Source: Brevipalpus yothersi (taxonomy: Eukaryota > Arthropoda > Arachnida > Trombidiformes > Tenuipalpidae). Taken from it: a DNA stretch of 64,000 nucleotides. Below are positions 21,156 through 32,168 of this stretch, piece after piece (positions within the stretch are counted from its first letter, which is position 1; every line of letters starts with the position of its first letter). The stretch spans positions 124,001 to 188,000 of the forward strand of contig QZCP01000224.1 in NCBI GenBank assembly GCA_003956705.1, written 5' to 3'. A model generated the notes under the pieces. That model worked only from the letters and a program-made list of their open reading frames with translations. It was not told where the DNA came from and ran no database searches. The translations under genes and the position numbers were made by a program.

Positions 21156-22460
21156 ATGGTTACTGATCAAGAGGAAAGTGAAAAGTATCTTCGAATTGCT
21201 CAGAAACATTTATTACAAGATGATCATCAAACTGCTCTACATTACTTGTATAGATCGCAACAATCATGTCCATCCAAATATGTTCGAGGTTAGTGTATAA
21301 TCACTAATTACTGGTTGTAGCTAGCTATTTCATTGTGATGATTATTTATTTCAGATACTATTAGTAAGATAGAACAATTGATCAAAGTAACGGAGGAAAA
21401 TGATCGGTATGAAATCGAAAGAAAAGCCAGAGAAGAACTGGAATCTGCTCTCCATTCCTTTGATCCATCCGAGAATCGCTTTGATCATGTTGAGGCGCAA
21501 GAAAAATTGAAAGCTGTCGAAAGAATCAATTCATGTGATGATTTTTATCAAATTCTTGGTGTTCCACGCGATGCTACTGAGCAAGAGATGAAGAGTCAAT
21601 ATCGTAAATTGGCCCTCGAATTTCATCCAGACAAAAATTCTACTCCAGGCTCAAGTGAGGCATTCAAGAAAATTAATCGTGCTTTTGATACTCTTAAAGA
21701 TCCAAAGAGACGAAAATATTATGATCTCCACGGTATATGTTTACTTCCTCGTAGATCAACCGAAGAAGAGGACGATATGTACCGAAAATATTCTCAATTT
21801 GAAGATGATATCACAAGAGATTTGTTCAATGATTTCTCAGCTGCCGAGAGGAAGCATGATGATAATGATCCTATCTCTCGAACATGGCAACATGATGACA
21901 AAAGTGTCCTTTTTCACTTTGTGTCTGTTATTCTGTTTTGTATATGTATTTATTATTTTAGTTCATATTTCATGTCAGGACCTGTTTATAGTCTATCCAA
22001 AGATTCGTAAGTTTTTCTATCGTCATTCTCTTTTGGTTACTTGATAATTGAAAAATTGTTTCTTTATTGCAGACAGTTTACCATCGAGCGTAAGACTAAA
22101 GATTTCTACATTCGTTACTTTGTAAAAGAAAATTTTGAAAAGAATTTTAGAAGTAGTAGTTTGCGAAGAATAGAAGTGGATGTTACTCGCGATTATTTGG
22201 ACGATTTACAGAAAAAATGCATCCGAGCATTGCTCCATCGTAAGTATTCCCAACAAATAGTGACTACAACTCGATATTTACATTTCATTCTCTTATCCAA
22301 TAATTTCTCTTCTACAGAAAAAGATCTCATCCGTTCAGCCCAGAATCTTCGCGATGAAGAGCTCGAGATGAGAGCTAAAGATCTCAAACCCCCAGAATGT
22401 ACAGAAATTAGAGCTTTATCAAAAAGAATTTACGATTCAAAATGGAATGAGAGGATTTAG
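21156..22460 (+). CDS. DNAJB12/DNAJB14-type ER membrane J-protein
   Basis: Exons are 21156..21288, 21355..22006, 22073..22239 and 22318..22460: 364 residues. I prefer the ATG at 21156 because MVTDQEESEKYLRIAQKHL matches the N-terminal repeat-like helix of this family; in-frame ATGs lie 15 nt upstream and further. The J domain (about residues 122-188) has DDFYQILGV, the HPD motif and KRRKYYDLHG. A single membrane span (about residues 238-262) and a DUF1977-type C-terminal domain (FYIRYFVKENF to ALSKRIYD) follow. The family recruits Hsp70 to the cytosolic face of the ER for membrane-protein quality control. It is head to head with the caspase and convergent with cassette E. Confidence 0.9.
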
Positions 22461-22648
22461 CAATTCTCCCACAATATAGTTAATCATCAACTTTTTCGCT
22501 TTCACGACGATACTAGTCAATTGTACAATTCGTTGAATCGATTAAAGAATCTCGATTTCATCTTGAGATCATCCTATCTCATTTGTTAATCAGTTGTGAT
22601 AAAATTTATTGGAAATCATTTTTACAATGTCAATCAATTGAAAAAGAA

Positions 22649-22661
22649 GCTCGAAAACGCC
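22649..22661 (-). promoter_or_regulatory. conserved post-donor intronic element, cassette E
   Basis: On the - strand it reads GGCGTTTTCGAGC, 36 nt past the donor. AATAAA (-) is at 22605-22610. Confidence 0.55.
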
Positions 22662-22697
22662 AGTAGGTTCATGCAGGATTTAAAAAAGTGATCTCAC

Positions 22698-23517
22698 CTG
22701 AAATCTTGATCATAAACTCTGTCCATAGATTTGGAACAATTCCATTCGATATCTCGCATCCATATTTTCCTTCATCTTTTTCCTTGACTAGATGATGGCC
22801 CCTGATCTCAGTTGAAGAAATTCTGGTCAAAGTATTCGTTGACTCGAATAGATCTCCCCATTCAAAATCTGATAAGTAAATGAACAATATCCAATAAGAT
22901 CACTGAGAGTAACTTTCAAGAGATGGATATTACCAACTAGCTTTTTCCATGTAACCATTGGAGTAGGATGACCAATTCCACTACATTGAATAGTGAACTC
23001 TTCTCTTGGACCAACTTGAATATCATTGGGTTTTGATAACCATTGAGGTGGCCCTGTAAAGTAGCATCAAGATTATATCGATGTGTTCGAAATAGAATTT
23101 GTTTGTTTCGAACCTTCAACAATCAAATGAAAATATTTGAGATCAGATCCAAATGAATTTTCAATCACACATGAATAATTTCCGGCATCAGAAATGGTTA
23201 AAGATTTGATTATCAAGCCTGATATTCTCTGAGATGTTTCAATAACAATGTTTTCCGATGATCTTAAAGCGTTATTTCCTTTCAGCCATTTGAACTCAAC
23301 CGGAAGACTACCTTGTTCTAATATACAAGTTAGAGATGCTTGTTTTCCCACTTTCGATAGTATTTGCGATTGAACATGAGAGATTCTCGGTTGCTCTAAA
23401 ACAAAAAAATGGAAAACATTGATCACTCTCAATTTCGATGGGAAACAATCTTGCTTACTTACCATTTGAATCAACCGTGGCTATTACAACTAAGATTAAA
23501 GCTATTTTAAGGTACAT
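22698..23517 (-). CDS. sDscam-beta-like variable cassette E
   Basis: Exons are 23517..23463, 23395..23114, 23053..22934 and 22868..22698: 209 codons, phase-1 end at TCAG|GTGAGA. The signal peptide is MYLKIALILVVIATVDS. Ig 1 has LTCILEQGSLPVEFKWLKG and SDAGNYSCVIENS. Ig 2 has IQCSGIGHPTP, VTWKKLV and DEGKYGCEISNGI. Its closest relative is the adjacent cassette F (shared FKWLKGN, SSENI, QRISGLIIKSL), so the pair looks like a tandem duplicate. This is the most downstream cassette of the - array. The next genes on that strand are the caspase and the small membrane protein, not constant exons. Confidence 0.85.
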
Positions 23518-23686
23518 TTTGATAGATGGTCTCGAGATCGAAATTTAAATGTTATGGGCACAGTTCAAAGCCTATTTTCTCAATTAAGGAGTGTAGTTGG
23601 TACAGTATGAGTTAATGATGAATATACAAAAACACTGTTCTTTGAACATCTCCAGTTTATTATTAAACATAGAACATAGAACTGAA

Positions 23687-23697
23687 TGCGCAGCTGG
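23687..23697 (-). promoter_or_regulatory. upstream TGCGC/E-box motif, cassette E
   Basis: On the - strand it reads CCAGCTGCGCA, about 170 nt upstream of the ATG. Confidence 0.5.
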
Positions 23698-23834
23698 GCT
23701 GGTCTCGCCCAACTGGACAGAGAAAAATAATTCAAAGTGGAATAAGAGTGAAGAAAAGATTTTTCTCTGAGAATTTTTTATTATTGTAGAAGTTTTCTTG
23801 GTAACAATAATCTTGATTTATAAAATTACAAAGG

Positions 23835-23847
23835 TTCAGAAAGCGCC
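23835..23847 (-). promoter_or_regulatory. conserved post-donor intronic element, cassette F
   Basis: GGCGCTTTCTGAA on the - strand, 40 nt past the donor. AATAAA (-) is at 23777-23782. Confidence 0.55.
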
Positions 23848-23887
23848 AATAACTCTTCAGATTAGGAAAAATGAAAGGGAAACTTAC

Positions 23888-24695
23888 CTGAGATTTTCAC
23901 CTGAAATTCTGCCCATAAGTTTGGTTCGATTCCATTAGATATCTCACATCCATACTTTCCTTCATCTTGTTCTTTCATGAGCTGCGAGCCACTTATTTCA
24001 GTTGAGGAAATCTTGGCAAAACTTTTGGTAACATCGAAAAGATTCTTCCAGTCATTATCTGTTAGATTAATTTAAAATTTGGGTAAATTCATGGATAAAA
24101 AGTTGAAATTTTCATCATACCAACAAGTCTTCTCCACGATACACTTGTCGGCGGATATCCCAATCCACTGCATTGAATATTGAACTGTTCTCTAGGTCCT
24201 ACTCTTATATCTTGAGGCTTAGATAGCCATTGTGGTGGCCCTGAAATGTATAATCAGTTTGCATAACTCAAAGCAATCAGTTTTTGAAGAGCAGACCTTC
24301 AACAATCAATTGGAAGGTAGCTACATCCGAACCAAATGAATTCGAAACAAGACATGAGTAATTTCCGGTGTCAGTGGTAGCGAGTGATTTGATCATCAAG
24401 CCTGATATTCTCTTAGATGTATCGATTTCAATGTTTTCCGATGATCTTATCTCATCATTTCCTTTCAACCATTTGAATTCAACGGGTAGATTTCCCTGCT
24501 CAAGATGACAAGAGAAAGTGGCTTGTTTTCCCATTCTAGATAAAGTTCTTGATGGAATAGGAGAAATTTTTGGTTGTTCTAAATGAAACAAATGCAAAAA
24601 TAATTACTCTCAGCTCTGATCAGATACTACTTCTTACCATTTGAGGTGACCAAACAGAATTTTAACACGAATAGAATTATAATCGAAAACATCAT
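23888..24695 (-). CDS. sDscam-beta-like variable cassette F
   Basis: Exons are 24695..24638, 24578..24297, 24240..24121 and 24058..23888: 210 codons, phase-1 end. Two adjacent ATGs open the signal peptide (MMFSIIILFVLKFCLVTS). Ig 1 has FSCHLEQGNLPVEFKWLKG and TDTGNYSCLVSNS. Ig 2 has IQCSGLGYPPT, VSWRRLV and DEGKYGCEISNGI. It is a tandem relative of cassette E, about 1.2 kb away. Read-through past the donor gives KFPFHFS and then a stop. A weaker upstream motif, CAGCTG without the TGCGC core, lies at 24801-24806. Confidence 0.83.
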
Positions 24696-25094
24696 GAATG
24701 GATTAGTTGTGATCAGTCCTTCAGATGAGGGTCGAAAATTGTGGTGAATTTCAGAAAATAAGCAGAAACTCCAGCAAATGTTTCGCTTGAGTGAATCCGT
24801 CAGCTGAGCCGACTCGAACTGAGCTTATCTGACAGACTCGCACTAAGTTCTGAATTCTTTCAAATAATAGCTACAGCTAAATTCGATTCTCAATTCAAAT
24901 CGTTGGGAAGAATTTTAATTCATAGATGATTTCGATGTTTAATAAATGACAAGGACCGTTTTTGGAAAAATTTGAAAATAAATGATTTAATATAGTCAAT
25001 TGTGAGTACACATAAGATGTAGATTTCATGGGAATATTTTATTTCAAAGGAATAAAAATTTTTCTATGGTACAGCGTATACAAGTGTTGTATTG

Positions 25095-25107
25095 TCGAGA
25101 AAGCGCC
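25095..25107 (-). promoter_or_regulatory. conserved post-donor intronic element, cassette G
   Basis: GGCGCTTTCTCGA on the - strand, preceded by TTAAGGTTTAT. AATAAA (-) is at 25038-25043. Confidence 0.55.
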
Positions 25108-25139
25108 ATAAACCTTAAAAGAAAATATTTCTATCTTAC

Positions 25140-25967
25140 CTGATACTTGAATCTGGAATTCTGTCCACAAGCTTGGATTTATTCCATTGGAAATCTCACA
25201 ACCATACTTCCCTTCATCTCGTTCTTTCATCGGCTGTGAGCCACTGATCTCAGTTGGAGAAATTTTGGTGAAAATAGTTGAAGAATCGAAAAGGTCCTTC
25301 CAACTAGAATCTAGAATAAGAAATATCGGAAAATTAATCTCCATGATCAAACTCAATGATGATTATGAAGCTAACCGATTTGCCTCTTCCATATGATGGT
25401 TGGTGGAGGATGTCCAATTCCACTACACTTGATGGTGAATTGTTCTTTAGGTCCTACTCGCATGTCTTGAGGCTTGGATAACCATTGTGGTGGGCCTGTA
25501 GTGAATTTAACAACAGTGTTTCAATCAAATATGTATTTCTTTATCTGACTCTGGTGACTCGAACCTTCAACAATTAGCTGAGAAGTTGAAATATCCGATC
25601 CAAATGAATTAGTTGCTTTGCATGTGTAGTTTCCAGAGTCAGAAATTGTGAGAGTTTGTATAAAGAGGCTAGATGTTCTCTGACTTTTATCAACCACTAT
25701 GTTTCTCGATGATCTGATGACATGATTTTCCTTCAACCATTCAAAGTCTACCGGAAAGCTTCCTTCTTCAAGAACACAGGTAAGAGATGCCTGTTTTCCT
25801 GCTTTCAAAACGATTCTTGATTGAACAGTATTGATCTTCGGTCGCTCTGATCCAGAAAGAAAAACATTTTGTTAGGCTTCTATCAAACAAAGAATTTGCT
25901 TACCATTTGAAGTTGCCAAATGAATCTCGAGCAATATTAGAATCACAGTTTGCAATCTCACCAACAT
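25140..25967 (-). CDS. sDscam-beta-like variable cassette G
   Basis: Exons are 25967..25904, 25846..25565, 25495..25376 and 25310..25140: 212 codons, phase-1 end. The signal peptide is MLVRLQTVILILLEIHLATS, nearly the same as that of D. Ig 1 has LTCVLEEGSFPVDFEWLKE and SDSGNYTCKATNS. Ig 2 ends in DEGKYGCEISNGINPSL, identical to D over this stretch. The intron before the last exon also aligns with that of D (both contain TTTGATCATGGAG or a one-base variant and end TTATTCTAG), showing recent common origin in inverted orientation. Read-through gives a tail starting KIEIF with no early stop. Confidence 0.87.
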
Positions 25968-26134
25968 TTTACAAATCAAACAAGTCTAGCAGCTTTCATA
26001 AACTGAAGTGATTTGGCTCAATCAAGAGATCTTAGTTGAGAGATAGTTTCTCACAGAGGCTAACTTCTCAACAGTAGAACAATCCAGCTGGCTAGAACAT
26101 ATCCACAGAAAAAGTGACCGATTTCCATTCAGAA

Positions 26135-26148
26135 CTCAGCGCGCAGTT
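26135..26148 (-). promoter_or_regulatory. upstream TGCGC motif, cassette G
   Basis: AACTGCGCGCTGAG on the - strand, about 180 nt upstream of the ATG. It matches the cassette D copy at 13 of 14 bases. Confidence 0.55.
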
Positions 26149-26349
26149 CGAGAAGTGTGAAACTGGATATGGTACATTTCAACTGATTGAAACTTCCGCT
26201 GATGATGGTTCAATCATTAGATTTAATATCAGTTGGAAGAAATATTTATGTCATGTCATTCAGGTTGTTTTTAATCTTGACATTTATTTGTTTAATTTTA
26301 CAGATTCTGATTTTAATTAGAAAAAATACATATTCCCTCTAGGAAAAAT

Positions 26350-26362
26350 ACTCGAAAGCGCA
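26350..26362 (-). promoter_or_regulatory. conserved post-donor intronic element, cassette H
   Basis: TGCGCTTTCGAGT on the - strand, directly preceded by GGTAAGGTT. It lies 53 nt past the donor, the longest spacing. AATAAA (-) is at 26283-26288. Confidence 0.65.
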
Positions 26363-26414
26363 AACCTTACCTCACCTTTTGAGAAAACTGTCTCAATAAA
26401 AGCCATTGCCTTAC

Positions 26415-27238
26415 CTGATACTTGAATTTGAAATTCTGTCCATAGATTTGGATTTATTCCGTTAGATATCTCGCATCCATATTTCCCTTCATCTCGTTCT
26501 TTCACTAGTTGAGAGCTGCTAATTTCATTTGATGAAATCCTGATAAAATTTGTGGTTGATCCAAAAAGATCTCGCCATTCTGAATCTGATAGAAAAAGGC
26601 ATGTTAAAATAAGTTCTCAATCTTGCTCTTTTCTGACCCTTACCAATTAGCTTTTTCCATGATGTAGTGGGTGAAGGATGTCCAGCTCCCATACATTTCA
26701 CAGTGAAAGTTTCCTTTGGTCCTACCCGAATATCACTCGGTTTTGAAAGCCACTGTGGTGGCCCTGATTAAATAAATCAAGCAAATTACCTCAGCTAACA
26801 ATATCAAATAGATGACCAAAAATTTTACCTTCAACCAACAAACTAGCAGTAGAAATTCTTGCCCCAAAGCTGTTCGAAGCTCGACATGTATAATTTCCAG
26901 CATCAGATACCAAAACCGACTCCAACATGAGACTTGACGCCTTCTCTGAAGTTCCGATTGCAATTTTTGATGAAGATTTCAATAACTGATTATCCTTAAG
27001 CCATTCAAAGGTGACAGGTGTATTGCCTCTCCTCAAACTACACACGAAATAGGCTGGCTTTCCAACTTTTTCGGTAAGTTTTCCACTATTGAGAAATATT
27101 TCAGGAGCATCTACAAACAAAATTGTTGATCCTTAGTGCGATTCAATGTACACCAAGAAAGATCTTACCTTGTGAAATTACTTGATGTTGGCTAATTATG
27201 CTGAGAGTACACACAACTAGAACAATCGTCGAAATCAT
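26415..27238 (-). CDS. sDscam-beta-like variable cassette H
   Basis: Exons are 27238..27169, 27110..26829, 26763..26644 and 26585..26415: 214 codons, phase-1 end. The signal peptide is MISTIVLVVCTLSIISQHQ. Ig 1 has FVCSLRRGNTPVTFEWLKD and SDAGNYTCRASNSFGARIS. Ig 2 has VKCMGAGHPSP, TSWKKLI and DEGKYGCEISNGI. It is the inverted counterpart of cassette C: besides the exons, the start of the intron after Ig 1 is alike (GKIFGHLFDIVS versus GKISGHLFDIAN if read through). The H to G spacing (1.27 kb) mirrors C to D (1.33 kb). Its last exon is also very close to that of J. Confidence 0.86.
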
Positions 27239-27368
27239 TGTCGCATGAACGCACGGAAATTCGATCCCAAATGAATAGTCACACAAGATGATGATAAATC
27301 TGATGTTTCCCTTACACAAACAGAGAAGAATTTGAAATTCCTAACAGAGATCTCTGGAAGATATCTTG

Positions 27369-27380
27369 ACCGCGCAGCTG
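27369..27380 (-). promoter_or_regulatory. upstream TGCGC/E-box motif, cassette H
   Basis: CAGCTGCGCGGT on the - strand, about 140 nt upstream of the ATG. The cassette C copy shares its first 11 bases. Confidence 0.55.
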
Positions 27381-27643
27381 ATATAGTGAACATTCATGAA
27401 TCGTTTGACTCTTCAGATATCAAAGGAAGCCATTCACAAGTCTTCCTACAAAAGAGCAGTGATTGAAAGTTGCTGATTCAAAAAGCTTTACTTGTCGCAT
27501 TAAATAATGAAAGAAAGCTAACACGGCAAGATGAAATCACAATGGTAAAAGAGCTTCTTCATTCGGATTGAATTTATTCACATTAAAGATGAACTTATGA
27601 TGTACATGTATTAAAATCGCGTTATAGTGTATATACAAAAACA

Positions 27644-27655
27644 ACTCGAAGCGCA
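27644..27655 (-). promoter_or_regulatory. conserved post-donor intronic element, cassette I
   Basis: TGCGCTTCGAGT on the - strand, one T shorter than the consensus, directly preceded by GTAAGGTT. AATAAA (-) is at 27573-27578. Confidence 0.55.
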
Positions 27656-27685
27656 AACCTTACGAGGAGAGAGTGATTGACTTAC

Positions 27686-28521
27686 CTGATACTTGAATTT
27701 GGAACTCTGTCCACAAGTTTGGAATTATTCCATTGGAAATCTCACAGCCATATTTCCCTTCATCTCTTTCTTTAATCAATTGTGAGCCACTAATCTCAGT
27801 TGGTGAAATTTTGGTGAATGTAGAGGTAGATTCCAAAAGATTTTCCCATCTCGAATCTGTATGATGGTTAGAATTTTAAGTGAACTTGCAGCGAAAGTGA
27901 ATTGATGGATCTTAGCTTACTGATGAATTTTTTCCAAGTTGTAACAGGAAGTGGATGTCCTATTCCAATGCATTTCACATTGAATCTTTCTCTTGGCCCT
28001 ACTCGAATATCATTAGGCTTCGACTGCCACTGTGGAGGTCCTAAAAGTAATGATTAAATAGTTGGTCGGTAAGAATTTCCGTGAAGATCGAACCAAAAAA
28101 TTACCTTCAACAATCAAAATTGAGCTGGATCGAGCAGTTCCAAGAGAATTGGAAGCCTGACATGTGTAATTTCCAGCATCCATAACAGAGATTGACTTTA
28201 AATACAAAGTTGAAGCCCATTCTGTTGATCCGATAGCAATTTTCCTCGTAGGATGCAAAATTTGGCCATTCTTGAACCATTCAAACTTGACCGAAGAACT
28301 TTCTTTGGTTAGAATACACGAAAATGATGCCATCTCATCGACTTTTTGTGTCAATCTGTGTGGATCAAGCGATATCTTCGGCAAATCTGTGTGCAATATG
28401 AGAAAATGTTAATGAGTTTCAATAGGTGATTACAATCAGGTGAATATATACCCTTACCTCTAGATTCCACACTGCAAACTATACAAAAGAAACCAAGAAA
28501 ACTTATAATCATTGCTTTCAT
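27686..28521 (-). CDS. sDscam-beta-like variable cassette I
   Basis: Exons are 28521..28458, 28386..28105, 28040..27921 and 27856..27686: 212 codons, phase-1 end. The signal peptide is MKAMIISFLGFFCIVCSVES. Ig 1 has FSCILTKESSSVKFEWFKNG, with WFK in place of the usual WLK, and MDAGNYTCQASNS. Ig 2 has VKCIGIGHPLP, VTWKKFI and DEGKYGCEISNGI. It is the most divergent first Ig domain of the set. The upstream region has only a diverged motif: an E-box CAGCTG at 28643-28648 near a CCGCG. Read-through gives KSITLSS and then a stop. Confidence 0.84.
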
Positions 28522-28926
28522 GATGGAATATATCGCGTTGATCCCTCGCAAAAGAGATGTTGTACTTGTACTCTGATCAAAACATGAGATGATTTTGAAG
28601 ATTTAGCAGAAAGTTTTTACAAGAAAACATTGTTTACTCGATCAGCTGATGTAGCCGCGAGAATTTCAAATATCTTGCTTTTTTCTGCTTAAATCGATTA
28701 GAACTTGACAAATTCCGATACTTTTAATGAATATGAGCTTTTTTAAAAGATGTTTTATAATTTTATTGGTCAACAATTAAAACTTAATGAATTGAAGCAA
28801 TTCTCAACAAATTTCATGAGAAAACCAAAATTTCTTGAGATGAGTTTATTTATGTTTAGTGACAAATTATTTTTACAATTCACGTTATCCACTTTATGAA
28901 TAAAATAAATATAAATCGAAAAAAAT

Positions 28927-28939
28927 ACTCGAAAGCGCA
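28927..28939 (-). promoter_or_regulatory. conserved post-donor intronic element, cassette J
   Basis: TGCGCTTTCGAGT on the - strand, 30 nt past the donor, with no second GTAAG. AATAAA (-) is at 28762-28767, further away than in other cassettes. Confidence 0.6.
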
Positions 28940-28968
28940 ATTTGGTTGTAATTAAAGGAATCACTTAC

Positions 28969-29786
28969 CTGAAATTTGAATTAGAAACTCTGTCCATAGA
29001 TTTGGATTTATTCCGTTAGATATCTCGCATCCATATTTGCCTTCATCTCGTTCTTTCACTAGTTGAGAGCTGCTAATTTCAGTTGATGAAATCCTGATAA
29101 AATTTGTGGTTGATCCAAAAAGATCTCGCCATTCTAAATCTATGAAAAATTCATACATCAGGGCTGGCATGCCATTGATAAATGTATCTTATTTTACCGA
29201 TTAATTTCTTCCATGTGGTCACAGGTTTTGGATGCCCTGTTCCAATGCATTTTATATTCAACTGGCTGATAGGACTAACTCGCATGTCACTCGGCTTCGA
29301 AATCCATTGTGGTGGACCTAATGATAATGAAATTTGGAAATCGATTTAAGCGAAAATGTTCAGAAGTTTTTCTGGCTCACCTTCAACAAACAATGTAGCA
29401 GTAGAAATTCGTGATCCAAAATTATTTGTGGCTCGACAAGTATAATTTCCAGCATCTGATCCTAGAACAGAGCCTATCATCAGACTTGATGCCCTCTCTG
29501 AAGTTCCAATTATGATTTTGGGTGAAGATTTCAACAATTGATCATCTTTAAGCCATTCGAAAGTCACTGGAAGTCTACCTCTTTCAAAACTGCACACAAA
29601 ATATGCTGGCTTTCCAGCTTTTTGTGTAAGCCTCTGATGATTGAGAGATATTTCAGGTACATCTAATGGAAAGATTTCACTCGATTATCAATTGATATTC
29701 AAGCTAGAGGAATAATTACCTTCACAACTCGCTCCGCTTATCATATACAGTAGACCAATCACTGTTCCAATCATCAGAATCATCAT
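28969..29786 (-). CDS. sDscam-beta-like variable cassette J
   Basis: Exons are 29786..29720, 29662..29381, 29317..29198 and 29139..28969: 213 codons, phase-1 end. The signal peptide is MMILMIGTVIGLLYMISGAS. Ig 1 has FVCSFERGRLPVTFEWLKDD and SDAGNYTCRATNNFGSRIS. Ig 2 has IKCIGTGHPKP, TTWKKLI and DEGKYGCEISNGI. It belongs with C and H. In read-through the codon after GK is a stop, so an unspliced product would end almost exactly at the Ig boundary. The upstream E-box CAGCTG at 29887-29892 lacks the TGCGC core. Confidence 0.85.
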
Positions 29787-29829
29787 AGAAGGGGATTGTA
29801 AATCTAATAGACAGGAAGTAATTGATTTG

Positions 29830-30612
29830 AGTAATGAAACTAAACGTTGACTGTTCTTAGGATTACCCTCAAGAATGATTCAAACACAGCTGATATCAGA
29901 AGCAGTGTCAGTAAGACGCTTGCTTAGAGGAAAGTTCAGTCCATCAAGATCTCGGGAAAATTATTGAAGAATCTCGAGAGCAACCTCATACCTGCAGAAT
30001 ATGCATTTAGGGTAGAGAATATGTATATGAATAAAGACATGCCAATATTATAATTATCAATAGTTTGTTGGCTTATTGTTCAGAACTACATACTCAATAT
30101 ATCAAATTCTAATAAGTTCCAAGCTGCTATTCTTCTTTCCGTCTCGCTCTCTCTCTCTTTGCTAAGAAAGCTAGGAGAATTCTCAAACTCTCAAATTTGT
30201 TATAGAAGATGAAGCCAAGAAGAGAAATCAGCTTGCTCACAGCAAAAAAAGATTTGAGAGATTTTCAGATAGAGAAGAACAGAGGAAAATCACTGATCTA
30301 GCCACTAAGACCCATCAAAGAGATTGGTCAGGGTGTACGAGGTATAAGAAGTAACAATGGTTTGAATAGGTGTGGTTTGATACCTGAAAACTCATAATCA
30401 ATCGTTCGAATGGATACTGATTCACATCGATGCCAGCTATCTGAAGGAAACATGGAAAGAAACGAGTAGTCTCGGATGAGCTCATCATTCCGTTACCTGG
30501 TTCAAATGATGGATTTGAGAAAATATTGTTTTTGGTCAAATGATTTATTTATCGCATTTTATTGGATTTCTCAGAGGTTCAGAATTACTACAGTTTTTTA
30601 TGAACTTCACAA
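29830..30612. other. non-coding interval between cassettes J and K
   Basis: It holds the J upstream region, a short CT-rich stretch near 30145-30160 and the K 3' flank, including AATAAA signals (-) at 30544-30549 and 30558-30563. No further cassette was found. Confidence 0.55.
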
Positions 30613-30625
30613 ATTCGAAAGCACC
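30613..30625 (-). promoter_or_regulatory. conserved post-donor intronic element, cassette K
   Basis: GGTGCTTTCGAAT on the - strand, preceded by GGTAAGGTTAA. The nearer AATAAA (-) is at 30558-30563. Confidence 0.55.
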
Positions 30626-30656
30626 ATTAACCTTACCATGATAAAATAGATCTTAC

Positions 30657-31480
30657 CTGAAACTTTGATCATGAATTCCGTCCACAAGCTTGGATTAATT
30701 CCATTCGATATCTCACAGCCATACTTTCCTTCATCTCTCTCTTTGACCAATCGATGACCAGTAATCTCAGTCGAAGTGATTCGAGTGAAAATATTGCTTG
30801 ATCCAAATAGATCTTGCCATTCAGAATCTAAAGTCAAAGTCACCATGATCAGAATATCGTCACTTACATAAACGATCAAACCTACCGATTTGTTTTTTCC
30901 ATGATACCGATGGTGATGGATAGCCAATTCCAGAGCATTGAATATTGAAACGCTCTTGAGGTCCCACCAGCATATCCATCGGCTTTGTTAGCCATTGTGG
31001 AGATCCTTTTCGAGAAAAAATCATAGAACAGAATGAAATTAATGACCGATAATTTTATAAGAGTTGAGAAAATTTTCTTCACCTTCTACTATCAACTGAG
31101 ATGTAGATTGATCTGATCCAAATGAGTTGGAGGCTCTACATGTATAGTTGCCAGCATCAGACATGGTGAGAGATTGTAGAAGAAGATCAGATGATTTTTT
31201 TGATGTATCGACCTCAATTTTGTTATTAGTTTGAATGATTTTTCCATCTTTTAGCCACTCAAATTGAACTGGTAGACTTCCTTTTTGGAGAACACAAGAA
31301 AAGTCTGTTTGTTGTCCTGCTTTTTGCATTGACTTAGGAGGTTTGAGGGATATTTTTGGTGCTTCTGTTGGAAAAACAATTATATACTCGTTCAATGATA
31401 GTTCAGGTAAAGGTGATCAACGTACCGTTAGAATTTACACTTTTCGAAACGAAAAGAACCAAAAATAGTTGGAAAATCAT
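30657..31480 (-). CDS. sDscam-beta-like variable cassette K
   Basis: Exons are 31480..31426, 31364..31083, 31005..30886 and 30827..30657: 209 codons, phase-1 end. The signal peptide is MIFQLFLVLFVSKSVNS. Ig 1 has FSCVLQKGSLPVQFEWLKDG and SDAGNYTCRASNSFGSDQS. Ig 2 has IQCSGIGYPSP, ISWKKQI and DEGKYGCEISNGI. It is close to the neighbouring cassette L and to A on the + strand (shared NSFGSDQ). Read-through past the donor gives a 15-residue tail starting KIYFIM and then a stop. Confidence 0.86.
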
Positions 31481-31581
31481 GATCAAGATAAACTTATAAG
31501 AATGAAACCTACTAAGAACAAAATTAAGATCTCAAATGGAAAGTTCTAATCAAAACATAGGACCAAAATTCTTGTGAAAAG

Positions 31582-31590
31582 TGCGCAGAT
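31582..31590 (-). promoter_or_regulatory. upstream TGCGC/E-box motif, cassette K
   Basis: CCATCTGCGCA on the - strand around here, about 105 nt upstream of the ATG. The E-box CATCTG overlaps the TGCGC core. Confidence 0.5.
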
Positions 31591-31599
31591 GGACTACGA

Positions 31600-32168
31600 C
31601 AACTTACATGTATAATGGAATCCAATCTGTTTGCCGTATATTGTGTGAAATTTAGTGTCCTCTCACCAAACCATGTGGAGTTGGTAACAATTAAGATGGA
31701 TCATTTTCTCAATACCCCTATTTTTTGAGCTTATTCTGACTTCCTACTTAATGTTAATTGCAACGAGCCAGCTGAGCAAACTTTTCGAGAATCATCGTAC
31801 TCTGCAGAATAATTAGTGGATTATTTTGTTTTGAAGCAGCTGTGAACACAAATTCTGCTCAAAGTTTAGAAAAATAAGAATATAAGTCTAGTCCCACAGA
31901 TGAATCGATTTGATGCTTTCAAAAAACTGTGAGAATCATTTTATTTGAAAATTTCAATGAGTTCATTTCATTTCTAACTCTTTTAGAGCCAAAATTGAGA
32001 GATTTTTGAGGCAAACAGGTGATGTAAATGCAGTAATCAAGCCTTTTTATTGAATTATACAATTTATTTCATCTTGAAACGCTGAAAATGATTGTAAGAA
32101 AGCCTTTTCTTACTTGCAAATCGTGAATAAAGTGATATTTCGGGAACAAAATTTTGCTAATATTCAAA
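31600..32168. other. non-coding interval between cassettes K and L
   Basis: No gene is visible. It includes AATAAA (-) at 32046-32051, downstream of cassette L. Confidence 0.55.

Noticed and set aside
15553..22648. Hidden constant exons (Fn3, transmembrane, cytoplasmic) between the facing cassette arrays
   Set aside because: Both strands were read; only TMEM138, the small single-span protein, the caspase and the DNAJ gene are supportable, and none has Fn3 motifs or a phase-1 start fitting the cassettes.
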